A stretch of DNA of 64,000 nt from Celerinatantimonas sp046054165 (GTDB lineage: Bacteria > Pseudomonadota > Gammaproteobacteria > Enterobacterales > Celerinatantimonadaceae): the NCBI RefSeq assembly GCF_046054165.1, contig NZ_JBFNXK010000016.1, positions 1 to 64,000 of the forward strand, in the 5' to 3' direction. Within the stretch, counting starts at the first letter, position 1, and every line of letters begins with the position of its first letter. Below are positions 1 through 9,434 of the stretch, in pieces. The position numbers were made by a program, and so were the translations under genes. The notes beneath the pieces were generated by a model that had not been told where the DNA came from, did not search any database, and was given only the letters and a program-made list of their open reading frames with translations.

Positions 1-81
1 GATGACTATGACGTCTATTTCTCGATGATGAAAATAGGTCGATTAGATGAACGCACCATGAAAATAATTCGTCTAAAGTAA
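1..81 (+). CDS. C-terminal end of an unidentified protein (partial)
   Basis: Frame 1 is open from the left edge to a TAA at 79-81 and encodes 26 residues ending MKIIRLK. Too little is present to name a family. It converges with hcp, and a perfect hairpin lies just after its stop, which fits a real gene end. The start and most of the protein lie outside the window. Confidence 0.4.
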   Translation, partial: DDYDVYFSMMKIGRLDERTMKIIRLK

Positions 82-84
82 CAA

Positions 85-105
85 GGGACATGTAAACCAT
101 GTCCC
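85..105. terminator. Perfect 8-bp hairpin between convergent gene ends
   Basis: GGGACATG (85-92) and CATGTCCC (98-105) form a perfect stem with a 5-nt loop. It lies 4 nt after the stop of the leftmost gene and about 50 nt beyond the hcp stop. There is no long T run on either side, so it may be a weak bidirectional terminator or only an RNA-stabilising end. Confidence 0.4.
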
Positions 106-153
106 CGGTTTAAAATGTAAAGGATGTCCCGTTTGTACAGGGGTCGTCAGCGG

Positions 154-1809
154 TTAAGCCGCTAAAATTGTTTTTAGATCGGCATCGACCTGACCAATAC
201 TGCGCATATCAAATTTTTCCTGAATGATGGCGAGTAGATTTGGGGTCAGAAAAGCGGGAGCAGTTGGGCCGGTGTAGATCCCTTTGACCCCTAGAGCAAA
301 GAGGGTGAGCAGGATCACAATCGCTTTTTGTTCAAACCAAGATAAGACCAGTGTGAGTGGTAGCTCATTAATATCACAATTAAATTCCTTGGCGAGTGCC
401 AGTGCCAATTGGATGGCCGAATAGGCGTCGTTACATTGGCCGATGTCGAGCAGCCTGGGAATGCCGTTAATCTCACCGAAATCATTTTTATTAAAGCGAT
501 ATTTGCCACAGGCCAGCGTCAGAATTAGCGTATCCTCCGGTGCTTTGGCAGTAAAGTCAGCATAGTAGCTGCGTTCTCTTCGACTGCCATCGCAGCCACC
601 CACGAGGAAAAAGTGCTTAATATGGCCCTGTTTGACCTGTTCAATAACAGCTGGCGCGGCGCTCATTAAGGCATTGCGACCAAAGCCGATGGTGATGTAG
701 TGCTCGATTTCGTCATATTGAAATCCGGGATGGGATAATGCGCATTCAATGACCGGACTGAAATCATCGCCTTCAAGATGAGCTACACCCGGCCAGCCAA
801 CGATGCTTCGGGTGAACAAGCGATCAGCATATTTCCCGACGTTGGGATCTAGCAGGCAGTTGGAGGTCATGACAATGGCACCCGGAAAGTTGGCAAATTC
901 TCGCTGCTGGTTTTGCCAGGCGCTACCGTAGTTACCGACTAAATGAGGATATTTTTTCAGCTCCGGATAGCTGTGAGCCGGAAGCATCTCACCATTGGTG
1001 TAGACGTTAATCCCTTTGCCTTGAGTTTGTTGCAGGATCTTTTCTAGATCGTGCAAGTCGTGTCCGGAGACTAAAATACATTGGCCTTGGATGGGTTTGA
1101 CGTTAACGGTGGTGGGTTCTGGATGTCCGAAGGTCTGCGTTTCACCCCGATCCAGCATTTCCATCACCTGATAGTTTAGCAGACCAATTTGCATCGAACA
1201 GTCCAGAAGTTGATTAAGATCGTCCGGATCGGTGCCGAGCCAACTCATGATTTCATGATAACGGGCATAGATATCGTTATCGGTTTGGCCAAGGACCCGG
1301 GCATGTTCCATATAAGCAGCAGCCCCTTTCAGACCATATAAACAAAGCAGTCGCAACCCAATGACATCTTCATGCAGTTGTTCATGTCCACGGTTAACGG
1401 CCATTTGAGGTGCCATCGCTAGAATGGCTTCAGCGCTTTGGGGGAGTTGAAACAGAGCGACGTTAGGCAGATCGACTGCTGCTTTCCCGGCCGTAGCGAC
1501 ACTGACCTGAGCCTTAAGTTGGCTGCGGTAGTGATCGGCTTGGGTGGCCAGTGCCAAAATGCGTTCCGGATCAAAGTTGACGTTGGTCAGTGTTGCGAAA
1601 AATGCTTTGGGAGCCCACTGATTGATTTCATCATGGATAATCCCCAATTCAAGCGCCCGAGTGGCCCAAAAAGAAACGCTTTGCAGCGCATAAACTAAAA
1701 CATCCTGAAGATCAGATACGGCGGCGGTTTTGCCACAGACGCCTTGGGTAAATGCGCAGCCGGTCATGGTTGTGCTGTTGATGGTCTGTTCACACTGAAT
1801 GCAGAACAT
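154..1809 (-). CDS. hcp: Hydroxylamine reductase / hybrid cluster protein Hcp, class II
   Basis: Hcp is a cytoplasmic iron-sulfur protein that reduces hydroxylamine in vitro and in E. coli acts mainly as an NO reductase and nitrosative-stress protein. The start was chosen at MFCIQCEQT, preceded by a GGAG ribosome site, because the family begins there; a longer frame upstream is untranslated promoter. Cysteines 3, 6, 18 and 25 give the spacing C-X2-C-X11-C-X6-C, the [2Fe-2S] signature of class II enzymes. At 551 aa it has the usual length. No hcr reductase partner is adjacent. The upstream region carries a sigma-54 promoter and two NorR-type sites, and norR lies directly upstream on the same strand, so NO-responsive induction is likely. 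Confidence 0.96.
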   Translation of the reverse strand: MFCIQCEQTINSTTMTGCAFTQGVCGKTAAVSDLQDVLVYALQSVSFWATRALELGIIHDEINQWAPKAFFATLTNVNFDPERILALATQADHYRSQLKAQVSVATAGKAAVDLPNVALFQLPQSAEAILAMAPQMAVNRGHEQLHEDVIGLRLLCLYGLKGAAAYMEHARVLGQTDNDIYARYHEIMSWLGTDPDDLNQLLDCSMQIGLLNYQVMEMLDRGETQTFGHPEPTTVNVKPIQGQCILVSGHDLHDLEKILQQTQGKGINVYTNGEMLPAHSYPELKKYPHLVGNYGSAWQNQQREFANFPGAIVMTSNCLLDPNVGKYADRLFTRSIVGWPGVAHLEGDDFSPVIECALSHPGFQYDEIEHYITIGFGRNALMSAAPAVIEQVKQGHIKHFFLVGGCDGSRRERSYYADFTAKAPEDTLILTLACGKYRFNKNDFGEINGIPRLLDIGQCNDAYSAIQLALALAKEFNCDINELPLTLVLSWFEQKAIVILLTLFALGVKGIYTGPTAPAFLTPNLLAIIQEKFDMRSIGQVDADLKTILAA

Positions 1810-1857
1810 AGCATGTCTCCGGTAATTTTTAGGATCATTAATTTTTAAATCAGCAGA

Positions 1858-1872
1858 GCAGAATGTATGCCA
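1858..1872 (-). promoter_or_regulatory. Sigma-54 promoter of hcp
   Basis: Read leftward the sequence is TGGCATACATTCTGC, matching the -24/-12 consensus TGGCAC-N5-TTGC with the invariant GG and GC at the right spacing. The start codon at 1809 lies about 37 nt after the expected transcription start. A sigma-54 promoter needs an AAA+ activator, and NorR is encoded immediately upstream. Confidence 0.75.
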
Positions 1873-1927
1873 CAATGTAACGTATTGATTTTATAGAGTT
1901 TATTTAAAGTAAATATGAACTGATGAT

Positions 1928-1961
1928 GTGATAAGTACATCGCCTGCGTTGTCTTTATCAC
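1928..1961 (-). promoter_or_regulatory. Two NorR-type activator sites upstream of hcp
   Basis: GTGATAAGTAC at 1928-1938 and GTCTTTATCAC at 1951-1961 both fit the NorR pattern GT-N7-AC and share a GATAA core in opposite orientation. Their centres are 23 bp apart and they lie 55-105 bp upstream of the -24/-12 element, as expected for enhancer-type sites. E. coli norV has three such sites; a clear third is not seen here. Confidence 0.6.
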
Positions 1962-1981
1962 ATCCACTGGTCGTGTGATGA

Positions 1982-3511
1982 CTAGCGATCAATGCCGAGT
2001 TTTTTGCCCATCCGATACAGGTTGCCCCGATCCATCTGTAAAAAATCGGCGGCTTTAGACCAGACGTGGCCACTTTTGTTTAAGGCATGTTCAATCAGTT
2101 CTTTCTGATAGCTTTCGATTAGTGCACGCATCGGCTGGCTGTCTTGGGGCAGATAATGGGATGTGTTTTTAACATCATCTGCGACCAGCTCGCTTCCGAA
2201 ATGATGCGGCATGATGGTGGTGGCATTCTGTGAGATGGCGTGTAAAGCAGCCCGAGTTAGGGTGTGTTCCAGTTCCCGGACATTACCGGGCCAGGGCAGG
2301 GATTCTAGTTGTGTGAGCACCTTGGGGTGAACATGCAGATTGGGCGCATTGAACTGCTGGCGGACTTTTTCCAGCAGATAACCGGCCAGTACCGGAATAT
2401 CGCCTTCACGCTGGCGCAGCGGTGGTACATGGATTGGGAACACATTCAATCGGTGATATAAATCGGCTCGAAAGCGGCCGTTTTCCACCTCTATTTCCAA
2501 CTGGCGATTGGTTGCCGCGATAATTCGGACGTTGACGACCAAATGTTGATCACTGCCAACTCGCTGTAGTTCACCTTGTTGGATCACGCGCAGCAGCTTG
2601 GCTTGTAACGTTAAAGGCAACTCACCGACTTCATCTAAAAATAGGGTACCTTCATCCGCCATCTCAAATTTGCCGGCCCGCGCACTGTTGGCACCGGTAA
2701 AGGCCCCTTTAACATGACCAAACAGCTCGCTTTCTGCCAGCGCTTCGGGCAGCGCCGCACAGTTAACGTAGATCATCGGCTTATCACAGCGTTGGGAGCG
2801 GGCATGGACGGCATGTGCGATCAACTCTTTGCCGGTTCCGGTTTCTCCGCTGATTAAGACAGCATAATCAGAGCGGGCGACGGTAGCGATATTACGCCGC
2901 AGTTGTTGCATTTGTGGGCTTAGACCAATGAGTTCATTATTTTTAGAGCGGGCCTGTTGAATTAAAGTCTGGGTGACATGCTGTTGCTTTTGATTCTGAG
3001 TTTTCAGTGCTTTTAATTGAGCAATATGGCGTAGTGTTGCCGCCGTTAATGCGGCAAAAGTTTCCATCGTTACCGGATCGATGCTATCGAAAGCGCCCAC
3101 GGTGAGCGAGTCCATCGTCAGAGCCCCCACCAGTTGCTGCTCAATATAAAGGCTACAGCCCATGCAATCGTGTACATCAATGGAGGCGGCTTCGGCCAGC
3201 AGTGCTCCATCAAATGGATCCGGAAGCGGGCTGTTGGCATCAAAACGTACCGGCGAGCGGCTATTAATAATGGCCTCCAGCCTTGGATGCGCTCCGGGAA
3301 AATAACGTCGTCCCAGTACGGTATTGGAAACGCCTCTGACCGCTACCGGGGTGAGGAACCCCTCTGCATCCAAGATCAGTAAACAGCTGGCATCACAGGG
3401 AAAAACCTGCACCACACCGTCAATGAGGTGTTGATACTGCTGCTGATACGACAGATTTGAACTGAGATTTAAGGCAATACTAAGCAGAACCTGATCCAGT
3501 GGGGTCGGCAT
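1982..3511 (-). CDS. norR: NorR, NO-sensing sigma-54-dependent activator
   Basis: NorR senses nitric oxide through a non-haem iron in an N-terminal GAF domain (about residues 20-165) and activates sigma-54 promoters through a central AAA+ domain. Visible motifs are Walker A GETGTGKE, the sigma-54 contact loop GAFTGA, and Walker B GTLFLDEVGELP, followed by a Fis-type helix-turn-helix at the C-terminus (KAADFLQMDRGNLYR). The length of 509 aa matches E. coli NorR (504). The usual target operon norVW is not in the window; the only nearby sigma-54 promoter is that of hcp, so hcp is its probable target. It diverges from katG across about 230 bp. Confidence 0.93.
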   Translation of the reverse strand: MPTPLDQVLLSIALNLSSNLSYQQQYQHLIDGVVQVFPCDASCLLILDAEGFLTPVAVRGVSNTVLGRRYFPGAHPRLEAIINSRSPVRFDANSPLPDPFDGALLAEAASIDVHDCMGCSLYIEQQLVGALTMDSLTVGAFDSIDPVTMETFAALTAATLRHIAQLKALKTQNQKQQHVTQTLIQQARSKNNELIGLSPQMQQLRRNIATVARSDYAVLISGETGTGKELIAHAVHARSQRCDKPMIYVNCAALPEALAESELFGHVKGAFTGANSARAGKFEMADEGTLFLDEVGELPLTLQAKLLRVIQQGELQRVGSDQHLVVNVRIIAATNRQLEIEVENGRFRADLYHRLNVFPIHVPPLRQREGDIPVLAGYLLEKVRQQFNAPNLHVHPKVLTQLESLPWPGNVRELEHTLTRAALHAISQNATTIMPHHFGSELVADDVKNTSHYLPQDSQPMRALIESYQKELIEHALNKSGHVWSKAADFLQMDRGNLYRMGKKLGIDR

Positions 3512-3742
3512 CGGTCTATTCCATCATTGTTAAAATACTCATGCTAGCAGATGGATGTCATTTTGACATCCACCCTGCGTGATGATGTGGAGGAACACCG
3601 ATTTTTCTGGATTGTACATACAATAGTATTCATTCGGTTGTAGCCACCGACATAGGCTACTCTTGAAACGAGCCCGAGAGCTGATGTACGGAGCGTCATC
3701 TGTGTGCCGATAGCCTTTTGAAAATATGACAGGAATAAATGT

Positions 3743-5908
3743 ATGGGAAATCAAAAAAGTAGCTCTGCAGGAAAGTGCCCCATTATGCATGGAGGGATGA
3801 CATCGAGTGATCAGTCGGTGATGGACTGGTGGCCAAAAGCGCTGAATCTGGATATTTTGCATCAGCATGATCGCAAATCTAATCCGCTTGGTGCAGATTT
3901 TAATTATCGTGAAGAACTGGCCAAGCTGGATGTGAATGCCCTTAAAGCTGACTTGAAAGCGTTGATGACTGACAGTCAGCCATGGTGGCCGGCTGACTGG
4001 GGGCACTACGGCGGTTTGATGATCCGCATGGCATGGCACTCCGCTGGGAGTTACCGGATTGCCGATGGTCGGGGTGGAGCCGGGACCGGTAACCAACGTT
4101 TTGCACCACTAAATTCATGGCCGGATAACGTCAACCTGGATAAAGCGCGACGTTTATTGTGGCCGATTAAGAAAAAATATGGCAACCAAATCAGCTGGGC
4201 TGACTTGATCATTCTGGCTGGGAATATGGCCTATGAATCGATGGGATTAAAAACGTTCGGATTTGCATTTGGCCGGGAAGATATTTGGCATCCGGAAAAA
4301 GATACCTACTGGGGTTCTGAAAAAGAATGGTTGGCCCCAAGTGGCAGTGAAAATAGCCGTTACTCCGGCGAGCGCGATTTAGAGAATCCTCTGGCAGCCG
4401 TCATGATGGGGCTGATTTATGTGAATCCGGAAGGGGTTGATGGTCATCCGGATCCGCTGAAAACCGCTCAGGATATGCGAGTGACCTTTGCTCGAATGGC
4501 AATGAATGATGAAGAAACAGTGGCACTGACTGCCGGTGGTCATACCGTTGGAAAATGTCATGGTAATGGTGATGCGGCTAATCTTGGACCCGATCCCGAA
4601 GGGGCTGAACTGGAAGAGCAGGGGCTGGGCTGGATCAACCATAGTTCACGAGGCATTGGTCGCAATACGGTTAGTAGTGGCATTGAAGGTGCCTGGACCA
4701 CCCATCCGACCCAGTGGGATAATGGATATTTCAGTCTGTTGTTCAAATATGACTGGGAACTGCAAAAAAGCCCAGCCGGCGCGTGGCAATGGGAACCCGT
4801 GAATATCGCCGCAGAGGATAAACCGGCCGATGTGGAAGATCCATCCATGCATTACAATCCGATCATGACGGATGCGGACATGGCTCTGAAAATGGATCCG
4901 GAATACCGTAAAATTGCTGAAAAATTCCAGCAAGATCAGGCGTATTTTTCTGAAACCTTCGCCCGGGCTTGGTTTAAACTGACTCACCGTGATCTGGGGC
5001 CTAAAGCTCGTTATGTTGGCCCGGATGTTCCCGCCGAAGATCTGATCTGGCAGGACCCAATCCCCGCAGGTAAAACCGATTACGATATCGCAGCCGCCAA
5101 AGCTAAGATCGCGGCTAGTGGCCTGAGTTTAGCGGATATGGTTGCAACCGCATGGGATAGTGCCCGAACTTTTCGGGGATCCGATTATCGTGGTGGTGCC
5201 AATGGCGCACGCATCCGTCTGGCTCCGCAAAAAGACTGGAAAGGCAATGAGCCGGAACGTTTGGCACGAGTGCTCGCCGTGTTGGAACCCATCGCAACGG
5301 GTTGTGGGATGAGCGTCGCGGATGCGATTGTGCTCGCGGGTAACGTAGGGGTTGAACAAGCGATCCAAGCGGCTGGTTTCTCGGTTGACGTACCGTTTAT
5401 GCCCGGGCGCGGCGATGCGACCTCCGAGATGACGGATGTTGAGTCATTCGACGTGTTGGAACCGTTAGCGGATGGATTCCGAAACTGGCTGAAACAAGAC
5501 TATGTCGTCCAGCCGGAAGAACTGTTGTTGGATCGAGCACAATTGATGCGATTGACGGCACCGGAGATGACGGTGTTAATCGGTGGGATGCGAGTACTGG
5601 GAACCAACTATGGCGGAACTGCGCATGGCGTATTGACGGACCGAGTCGGTGTTCTCAGCAATGATTTCTTTGTCAATCTGACCGATATGGCTTACACCTG
5701 GAAACCTAAAAGTCGCCGTCTGTATTCGATTTGTGATCGTCAATCCGGTGAAGAAAAATGGACGGCCACTCGTGTGGATTTGGTGTTTGGCTCAAATTCT
5801 ATCTTACGCGCCTATGCTGAACTTTATGCGCAAGATGACAGCCAGCAGAAATTCATTGAGGACTTTGTGGCCGTTTGGACTAAAGTGATGAATGCGGATC
5901 GCTTTTAG
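3743..5908 (+). CDS. katG: Catalase-peroxidase KatG
   Basis: A bifunctional haem catalase-peroxidase that removes H2O2. The distal active site R95, W98, H99 is visible in RMAWHSAGSYR, and the tyrosine of the Trp-Tyr-Met adduct lies in IYVNPEGV. The proximal haem motif is AGGHTVGKCHG. The length of 721 aa and the two-domain duplicated layout are typical; the C-terminal half lacks the haem ligands as usual. There is no signal peptide, so it is cytoplasmic. The start follows an AGGA ribosome site. OxyR control is expected for the family, but I did not find a convincing OxyR site in the norR-katG gap. Confidence 0.97.
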   Translation: MGNQKSSSAGKCPIMHGGMTSSDQSVMDWWPKALNLDILHQHDRKSNPLGADFNYREELAKLDVNALKADLKALMTDSQPWWPADWGHYGGLMIRMAWHSAGSYRIADGRGGAGTGNQRFAPLNSWPDNVNLDKARRLLWPIKKKYGNQISWADLIILAGNMAYESMGLKTFGFAFGREDIWHPEKDTYWGSEKEWLAPSGSENSRYSGERDLENPLAAVMMGLIYVNPEGVDGHPDPLKTAQDMRVTFARMAMNDEETVALTAGGHTVGKCHGNGDAANLGPDPEGAELEEQGLGWINHSSRGIGRNTVSSGIEGAWTTHPTQWDNGYFSLLFKYDWELQKSPAGAWQWEPVNIAAEDKPADVEDPSMHYNPIMTDADMALKMDPEYRKIAEKFQQDQAYFSETFARAWFKLTHRDLGPKARYVGPDVPAEDLIWQDPIPAGKTDYDIAAAKAKIAASGLSLADMVATAWDSARTFRGSDYRGGANGARIRLAPQKDWKGNEPERLARVLAVLEPIATGCGMSVADAIVLAGNVGVEQAIQAAGFSVDVPFMPGRGDATSEMTDVESFDVLEPLADGFRNWLKQDYVVQPEELLLDRAQLMRLTAPEMTVLIGGMRVLGTNYGGTAHGVLTDRVGVLSNDFFVNLTDMAYTWKPKSRRLYSICDRQSGEEKWTATRVDLVFGSNSILRAYAELYAQDDSQQKFIEDFVAVWTKVMNADRF

Positions 5909-5950
5909 GGGGTTGAGAATTTGAAGCGATAAGACAGACTAATGTCTGTC

Positions 5951-6320
5951 GACCCCACCCTAACCCTCCCCTTCATAAGGGGAGGGAATCATAGAGTTTG
6001 GATAATTATATCAAAGTCAGACCTCACTCTAATCCTCTCCTCTGGCAGGGGGAGGGAATCATAGAGTTCGGATGATTACATCAAAGCTAGATCTCACCTA
6101 GGCCTTCCCCTTTGGCAGGGGAATGATTGAATTTGGATAATTTCAGCAAAGCCAGACCCCACCTAGGTCTTCCCCTTTGGTAGGGGAGGGAATCATAGAG
6201 TTTGGATGATTACATCAAAGTCAGACCTCACCTAGGCCTGTCCCTCTGGCAGGAGAGAGAAGCATAGAGTTTGGATATTTCCTCCCCCTTATTAAGGGGG
6301 AGGTCAGGAGGGGGTTTGTA
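5951..6320. repeat. Five-copy imperfect tandem repeat, about 69 bp per unit
   Basis: Units begin with GACCYCACC-like sequence at about 5951, 6020, 6090, 6155 and 6224. Each carries a C-rich/G-rich dyad (for example CCCCTTTGGCAGGGG) followed by a conserved AT-rich spacer containing TAGAGTTTGGAT. The array closes with an extra dyad of CCCCC and GGGGG at about 6280-6315. No coding capacity is seen. Each dyad could fold as a hairpin, so the array may also terminate katG transcripts. From 6320 to 6587 the sequence is AT-rich and otherwise featureless. Confidence 0.8.
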
Positions 6321-6587
6321 GTCACTTTGAATAGCACCTGCAATAAACTGAATTTATTTAAATACGTTATAAATATATAATTATCACTCGAATAGAAATA
6401 TGATCAAAATTTTAAAAAATTAACATTTTAATTACATGTAAATATATTTTTAGAATAGTTATAGTAATCTGTGCTAAATTAAAAATAGTCATACTGTTAT
6501 TTCAAAATAACGTAACGCTTGTATATGGACGTATTTGCTGAACATTAATAAATTATTATGTTTTTTGTCAAAATAAAAGGAATTAAA

Positions 6588-7673
6588 GTGAACCGATATT
6601 TCTCATATTTATTAGCTCCAATATTGTTGTTGAGTTCGTTGACTACGTATAGCAGTGGTTATTACCGGGAAGATACGCAGACATTTGGACTTTCTTCTCA
6701 GGATATTAAGTTTTGTCAGTATTTGAGTCATACCGATGCACAAGTGGTTAAACTATTTTTTATTGACGGGGTTCCAAAAGATAAAATAGTTAAAGTCCTT
6801 CAGGATAACGGTTTACCTGATAAAATGCTTCCAATGGTCAAAGACAGCATTGAACATGTCTGTCAGGTTAAGGATGCTCAAAAAAAGGCGAAGCTTAAAA
6901 AAATATATAGCCGTTATTTGAGTCAATATTCAACAGATGAATTAAATACTAAAAACTTGGAATATAAATTATCACTTCAGTGTCTGAGCTCTTCACTAAC
7001 TAACCAAATATCTAAAGTTTTCCCGATAAAGGCATTTTACACGGCTTCTTCAGATTGTGGTCTGAATGCAGATTTAAAAGAAGAATTTATTTTATCTTAT
7101 CTATTTAATGGGAATTCATTTGAAGCGGTGACTCAATCGCTAGAAGCCAATAGGAAAAAGGATTTAAAGAATCCAAATTATTCTAAATTGTACCATGATA
7201 ATGTTGAACAGGCCGCATTTAAAAACGTTATGTTATTACATGCTAATTTTATCACAGATGATATGCAACCCCTTAATCCAGCACTTTTGACAGATAAAAA
7301 AATTAAAACAAGTTTGATTAAATCAGTGATTGAAACGAAAATTCCTTCGTATCTGACTTGTTTTGAAAATATTAAAATGCGTTATGATTATAAAAGTAAA
7401 AAATTGTCGGATAAAATTGATCAGTATAATGATAAAGCCCGAGCATTGTTGGAATCGCCTAAGATCCAGCTTAATGATGTCGTTGAATTTTTTTATTTTT
7501 CGAAATTTGTTGAGAATGCCGCTGGCTCTGATCTCGATTATTTATCGAAACACAATGTGGTGGTGTTATTGCGGTTCCGAGATCGGCTTTTAAACCTGTT
7601 TAAGGCCAGCGACAGTTATCAGGGAGAGGCTAAAAAGCTGATCGGATTGATGCTTAAAACCTCAACCTATTAA
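6588..7673 (+). CDS. Exported protein of unknown function
   Basis: I do not recognise a family. A GTG start at 6588 is preferred because AAAGGA lies 6-7 nt before it; an ATG at 6558 lacks a ribosome site. The N-terminus VNRYFSYLLAPILLLSSL followed by TTYSSG looks like a Sec signal peptide. The mature part is mostly polar and helical, with scattered cysteines (CQYL, CQVK, CLSS, CGL, CFEN) that may form periplasmic disulfides. Base composition is clearly more AT-rich than katG and panE next to it, which suggests acquisition. It ends convergently with the GNAT gene, sharing 4 nt. Confidence 0.6.
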   Translation: MNRYFSYLLAPILLLSSLTTYSSGYYREDTQTFGLSSQDIKFCQYLSHTDAQVVKLFFIDGVPKDKIVKVLQDNGLPDKMLPMVKDSIEHVCQVKDAQKKAKLKKIYSRYLSQYSTDELNTKNLEYKLSLQCLSSSLTNQISKVFPIKAFYTASSDCGLNADLKEEFILSYLFNGNSFEAVTQSLEANRKKDLKNPNYSKLYHDNVEQAAFKNVMLLHANFITDDMQPLNPALLTDKKIKTSLIKSVIETKIPSYLTCFENIKMRYDYKSKKLSDKIDQYNDKARALLESPKIQLNDVVEFFYFSKFVENAAGSDLDYLSKHNVVVLLRFRDRLLNLFKASDSYQGEAKKLIGLMLKTSTY

Positions 7674-8206
7674 TGCGATGAAAGACGGCTGTTGGCCGTG
7701 AGCAAATACGACGGGTGCTGAAGGCCCGTCGGGGCATAGAATTCATCATGGGTATAGGTAAAACCTAGCGATGTGAGTAGTTGTCGCGATCCGGTATTTT
7801 CTGGATGATGGCCGGCGAATAGGGCTGTCACCTGCAATGTTTCAAAGGCATAATCGATGACCGTTGTTGCGGCTTCAGAGGCATATCCCTGCCGCCAGTA
7901 CTGAGCACAAATGTGAAACCCGATTTCCAGAATATGCCGCTGTTGATCATAGGGACGCAGCCCCGCGCAGCCTATCAACTGTTGTGAGGTTCGTGCAAAT
8001 AGTGGCCAGTATTGATAGCCGTATTGTTGTTGGGTGGTGATTTCTTGTTGCAATCGATGGTTGACTTGAGTCTGGGTCAGTGGGCCTCGGTTGTCGAATA
8101 GCCGAGTCACCTTAAAATCCCCCCATAATTGCATGGCGATAGCGAGATCCTCTTGTTGCCAGATCCCAAATCCTAAACGTTGGGATGTTAAAAAGTAATG
8201 TCGCAA
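7670..8206 (-). CDS. GNAT N-acetyltransferase, RimJ/RimL-like
   Basis: The protein has the acetyltransferase fold of the Acetyltransf_3 group. Visible pieces include TSQRLGFGIWQQEDL near the start, the beta-4 strand LEIGFHICAQYWRQGYASE that carries the acetyl-CoA loop (a Q/R-x-x-G-x-A variant), and a C-terminal NTGSRQLLTSLGF. The substrate cannot be read from sequence; relatives acetylate ribosomal-protein N-termini or small molecules. I chose a TTG start at 8206 because GGAG lies 8 nt upstream and it follows the panE-like stop at 8256; an ATG at 8290 would overlap the upstream gene. It is probably cotranscribed with that gene. Confidence 0.75.
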   Translation of the reverse strand: MRHYFLTSQRLGFGIWQQEDLAIAMQLWGDFKVTRLFDNRGPLTQTQVNHRLQQEITTQQQYGYQYWPLFARTSQQLIGCAGLRPYDQQRHILEIGFHICAQYWRQGYASEAATTVIDYAFETLQVTALFAGHHPENTGSRQLLTSLGFTYTHDEFYAPTGLQHPSYLLTANSRLSSH

Positions 8207-8255
8207 AATTAGATCTCCATTCTTATGGGGTCCCCTCGGTGAGCAACCGGAGGGA

Positions 8256-9182
8256 CTAATCGTAAAATTCGTAGGCCCCCTCAATGGCATGGATTAAGGC
8301 AACGATTAAGGTGTTGTATGGGGTCGGCACGCCATATTGTTTGGCTTGTTCGACAATCGCACCATTGATGGCATCGATCTCCATTCTGACCCGATTTTTC
8401 CGGTCTTGATACATGGATGAATAACCATTTCCAGCTTTTTCACAGACGCTTCGGACCATATTGAGGGCTTCTCGGCGATCGAAATAAGTGCCATCGGCTT
8501 CAGCAACTTCAATGGCTTCGTAAATGAGCCGTTTGGCAAAATCCCAGGCGCTATCGTTTTTAATCATATAACCGATCGGGGTTTGGGTGATGGCAGTAAA
8601 GGTATTGACGGACAGATTGACGAGTAATTTGCTCCAGATAATGCGCTGAATATCGTCAGCAATTTCCACTTCAAATCCGGCCTGAGAGAGTTGCTGAGCC
8701 ACCAGATTAAGCATGCGCTGTGCATCATGGTTGCTACCGATATTGGTGATCCCTTCACCGGGGTGTTGGATGTTTCCCTGGCCCAAATTGACGGCGTTGT
8801 GTTTGCTGGTACCAATGACAATATTGTTGGGGGCGACGTATTGGGCGATTTTTCGATCATTGCCAGCCCCGTTTTGCAGTGTCATCACAATGGTCGACGC
8901 TTTAAATAAGGCCTGATTTTGGGCCAATGCTTGCTCGGTGTAGGTCGATTTCACAAACACGATCACCAGATCGACACTTTCCTGATACTGACCGGAGCGA
9001 TAGGCTTTGACGTTGCTAAAATGCGCTTTATGTCCATCGGCTTCCACGACGGTGATACCATTATTCTGGATAGCTTCAACTTGGGCGTCCAGAGCATCGA
9101 TCATATACACATCATGATTCTTGCTCAGGTAAGCGCCATATAAGCATCCCATTGCACCTGCGCCGATAACTGCGATTTTCAA
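8256..9182 (-). CDS. panE: Ketopantoate reductase family (PanE/ApbA) oxidoreductase
   Basis: The family reduces 2-dehydropantoate to pantoate with NADPH in coenzyme A synthesis. The N-terminal Rossmann loop GAGAMGCLYGAYL is clear and is followed by the ApbA C-terminal domain with the family lysine and Asn in KLLVNLSVNTFTA. At 308 aa the length is right. The start is TTG at 9182 with AGGAG 7 nt upstream. Many bacteria carry several family members with other 2-oxo-acid substrates, so PanE function is probable but not certain. It forms a two-gene unit with the acetyltransferase downstream. Confidence 0.8.
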   Translation of the reverse strand: MKIAVIGAGAMGCLYGAYLSKNHDVYMIDALDAQVEAIQNNGITVVEADGHKAHFSNVKAYRSGQYQESVDLVIVFVKSTYTEQALAQNQALFKASTIVMTLQNGAGNDRKIAQYVAPNNIVIGTSKHNAVNLGQGNIQHPGEGITNIGSNHDAQRMLNLVAQQLSQAGFEVEIADDIQRIIWSKLLVNLSVNTFTAITQTPIGYMIKNDSAWDFAKRLIYEAIEVAEADGTYFDRREALNMVRSVCEKAGNGYSSMYQDRKNRVRMEIDAINGAIVEQAKQYGVPTPYNTLIVALIHAIEGAYEFYD

Positions 9183-9434
9183 TCCTGTTCTCCTGTTGAT
9201 TTTATGGTGCCAGAGCTGTCTGCATTGGAGAAATAGAGCTGGCTGTTAGAAAGCATGATACCAATGTAAGCGTACGAACGGCTCGACATGCTAAGCCGTG
9301 CTCTAGTGATACGTATAGGCTTCGCCTTGTTGTCCGAGTCGTCATCCGAGTTGCGAACAGAGTAGCAAAAGCATGAGTCGGCAGCAAAATGAATTCGCTA
9401 TTTGGGCCGCATGTGAGAAAGGCATAGAAAGCCC

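Noticed and set aside
3590..3742. An OxyR site in the norR-katG gap
   Set aside because: Only scattered ATAG-like pieces are present; they do not keep the four-element spacing of an OxyR site.
3539..4096. A 185-codon minus-strand frame over the katG start
   Set aside because: It overlaps the strongly supported katG coding sequence, has a Cys/His/Pro-rich composition typical of antisense translation, and lacks a start signal.
9202..9387. A 61-codon minus-strand frame rich in Thr and Arg
   Set aside because: Composition is unlike a protein, no ribosome site is present, and it lies in a gap with no conserved feature I recognise.
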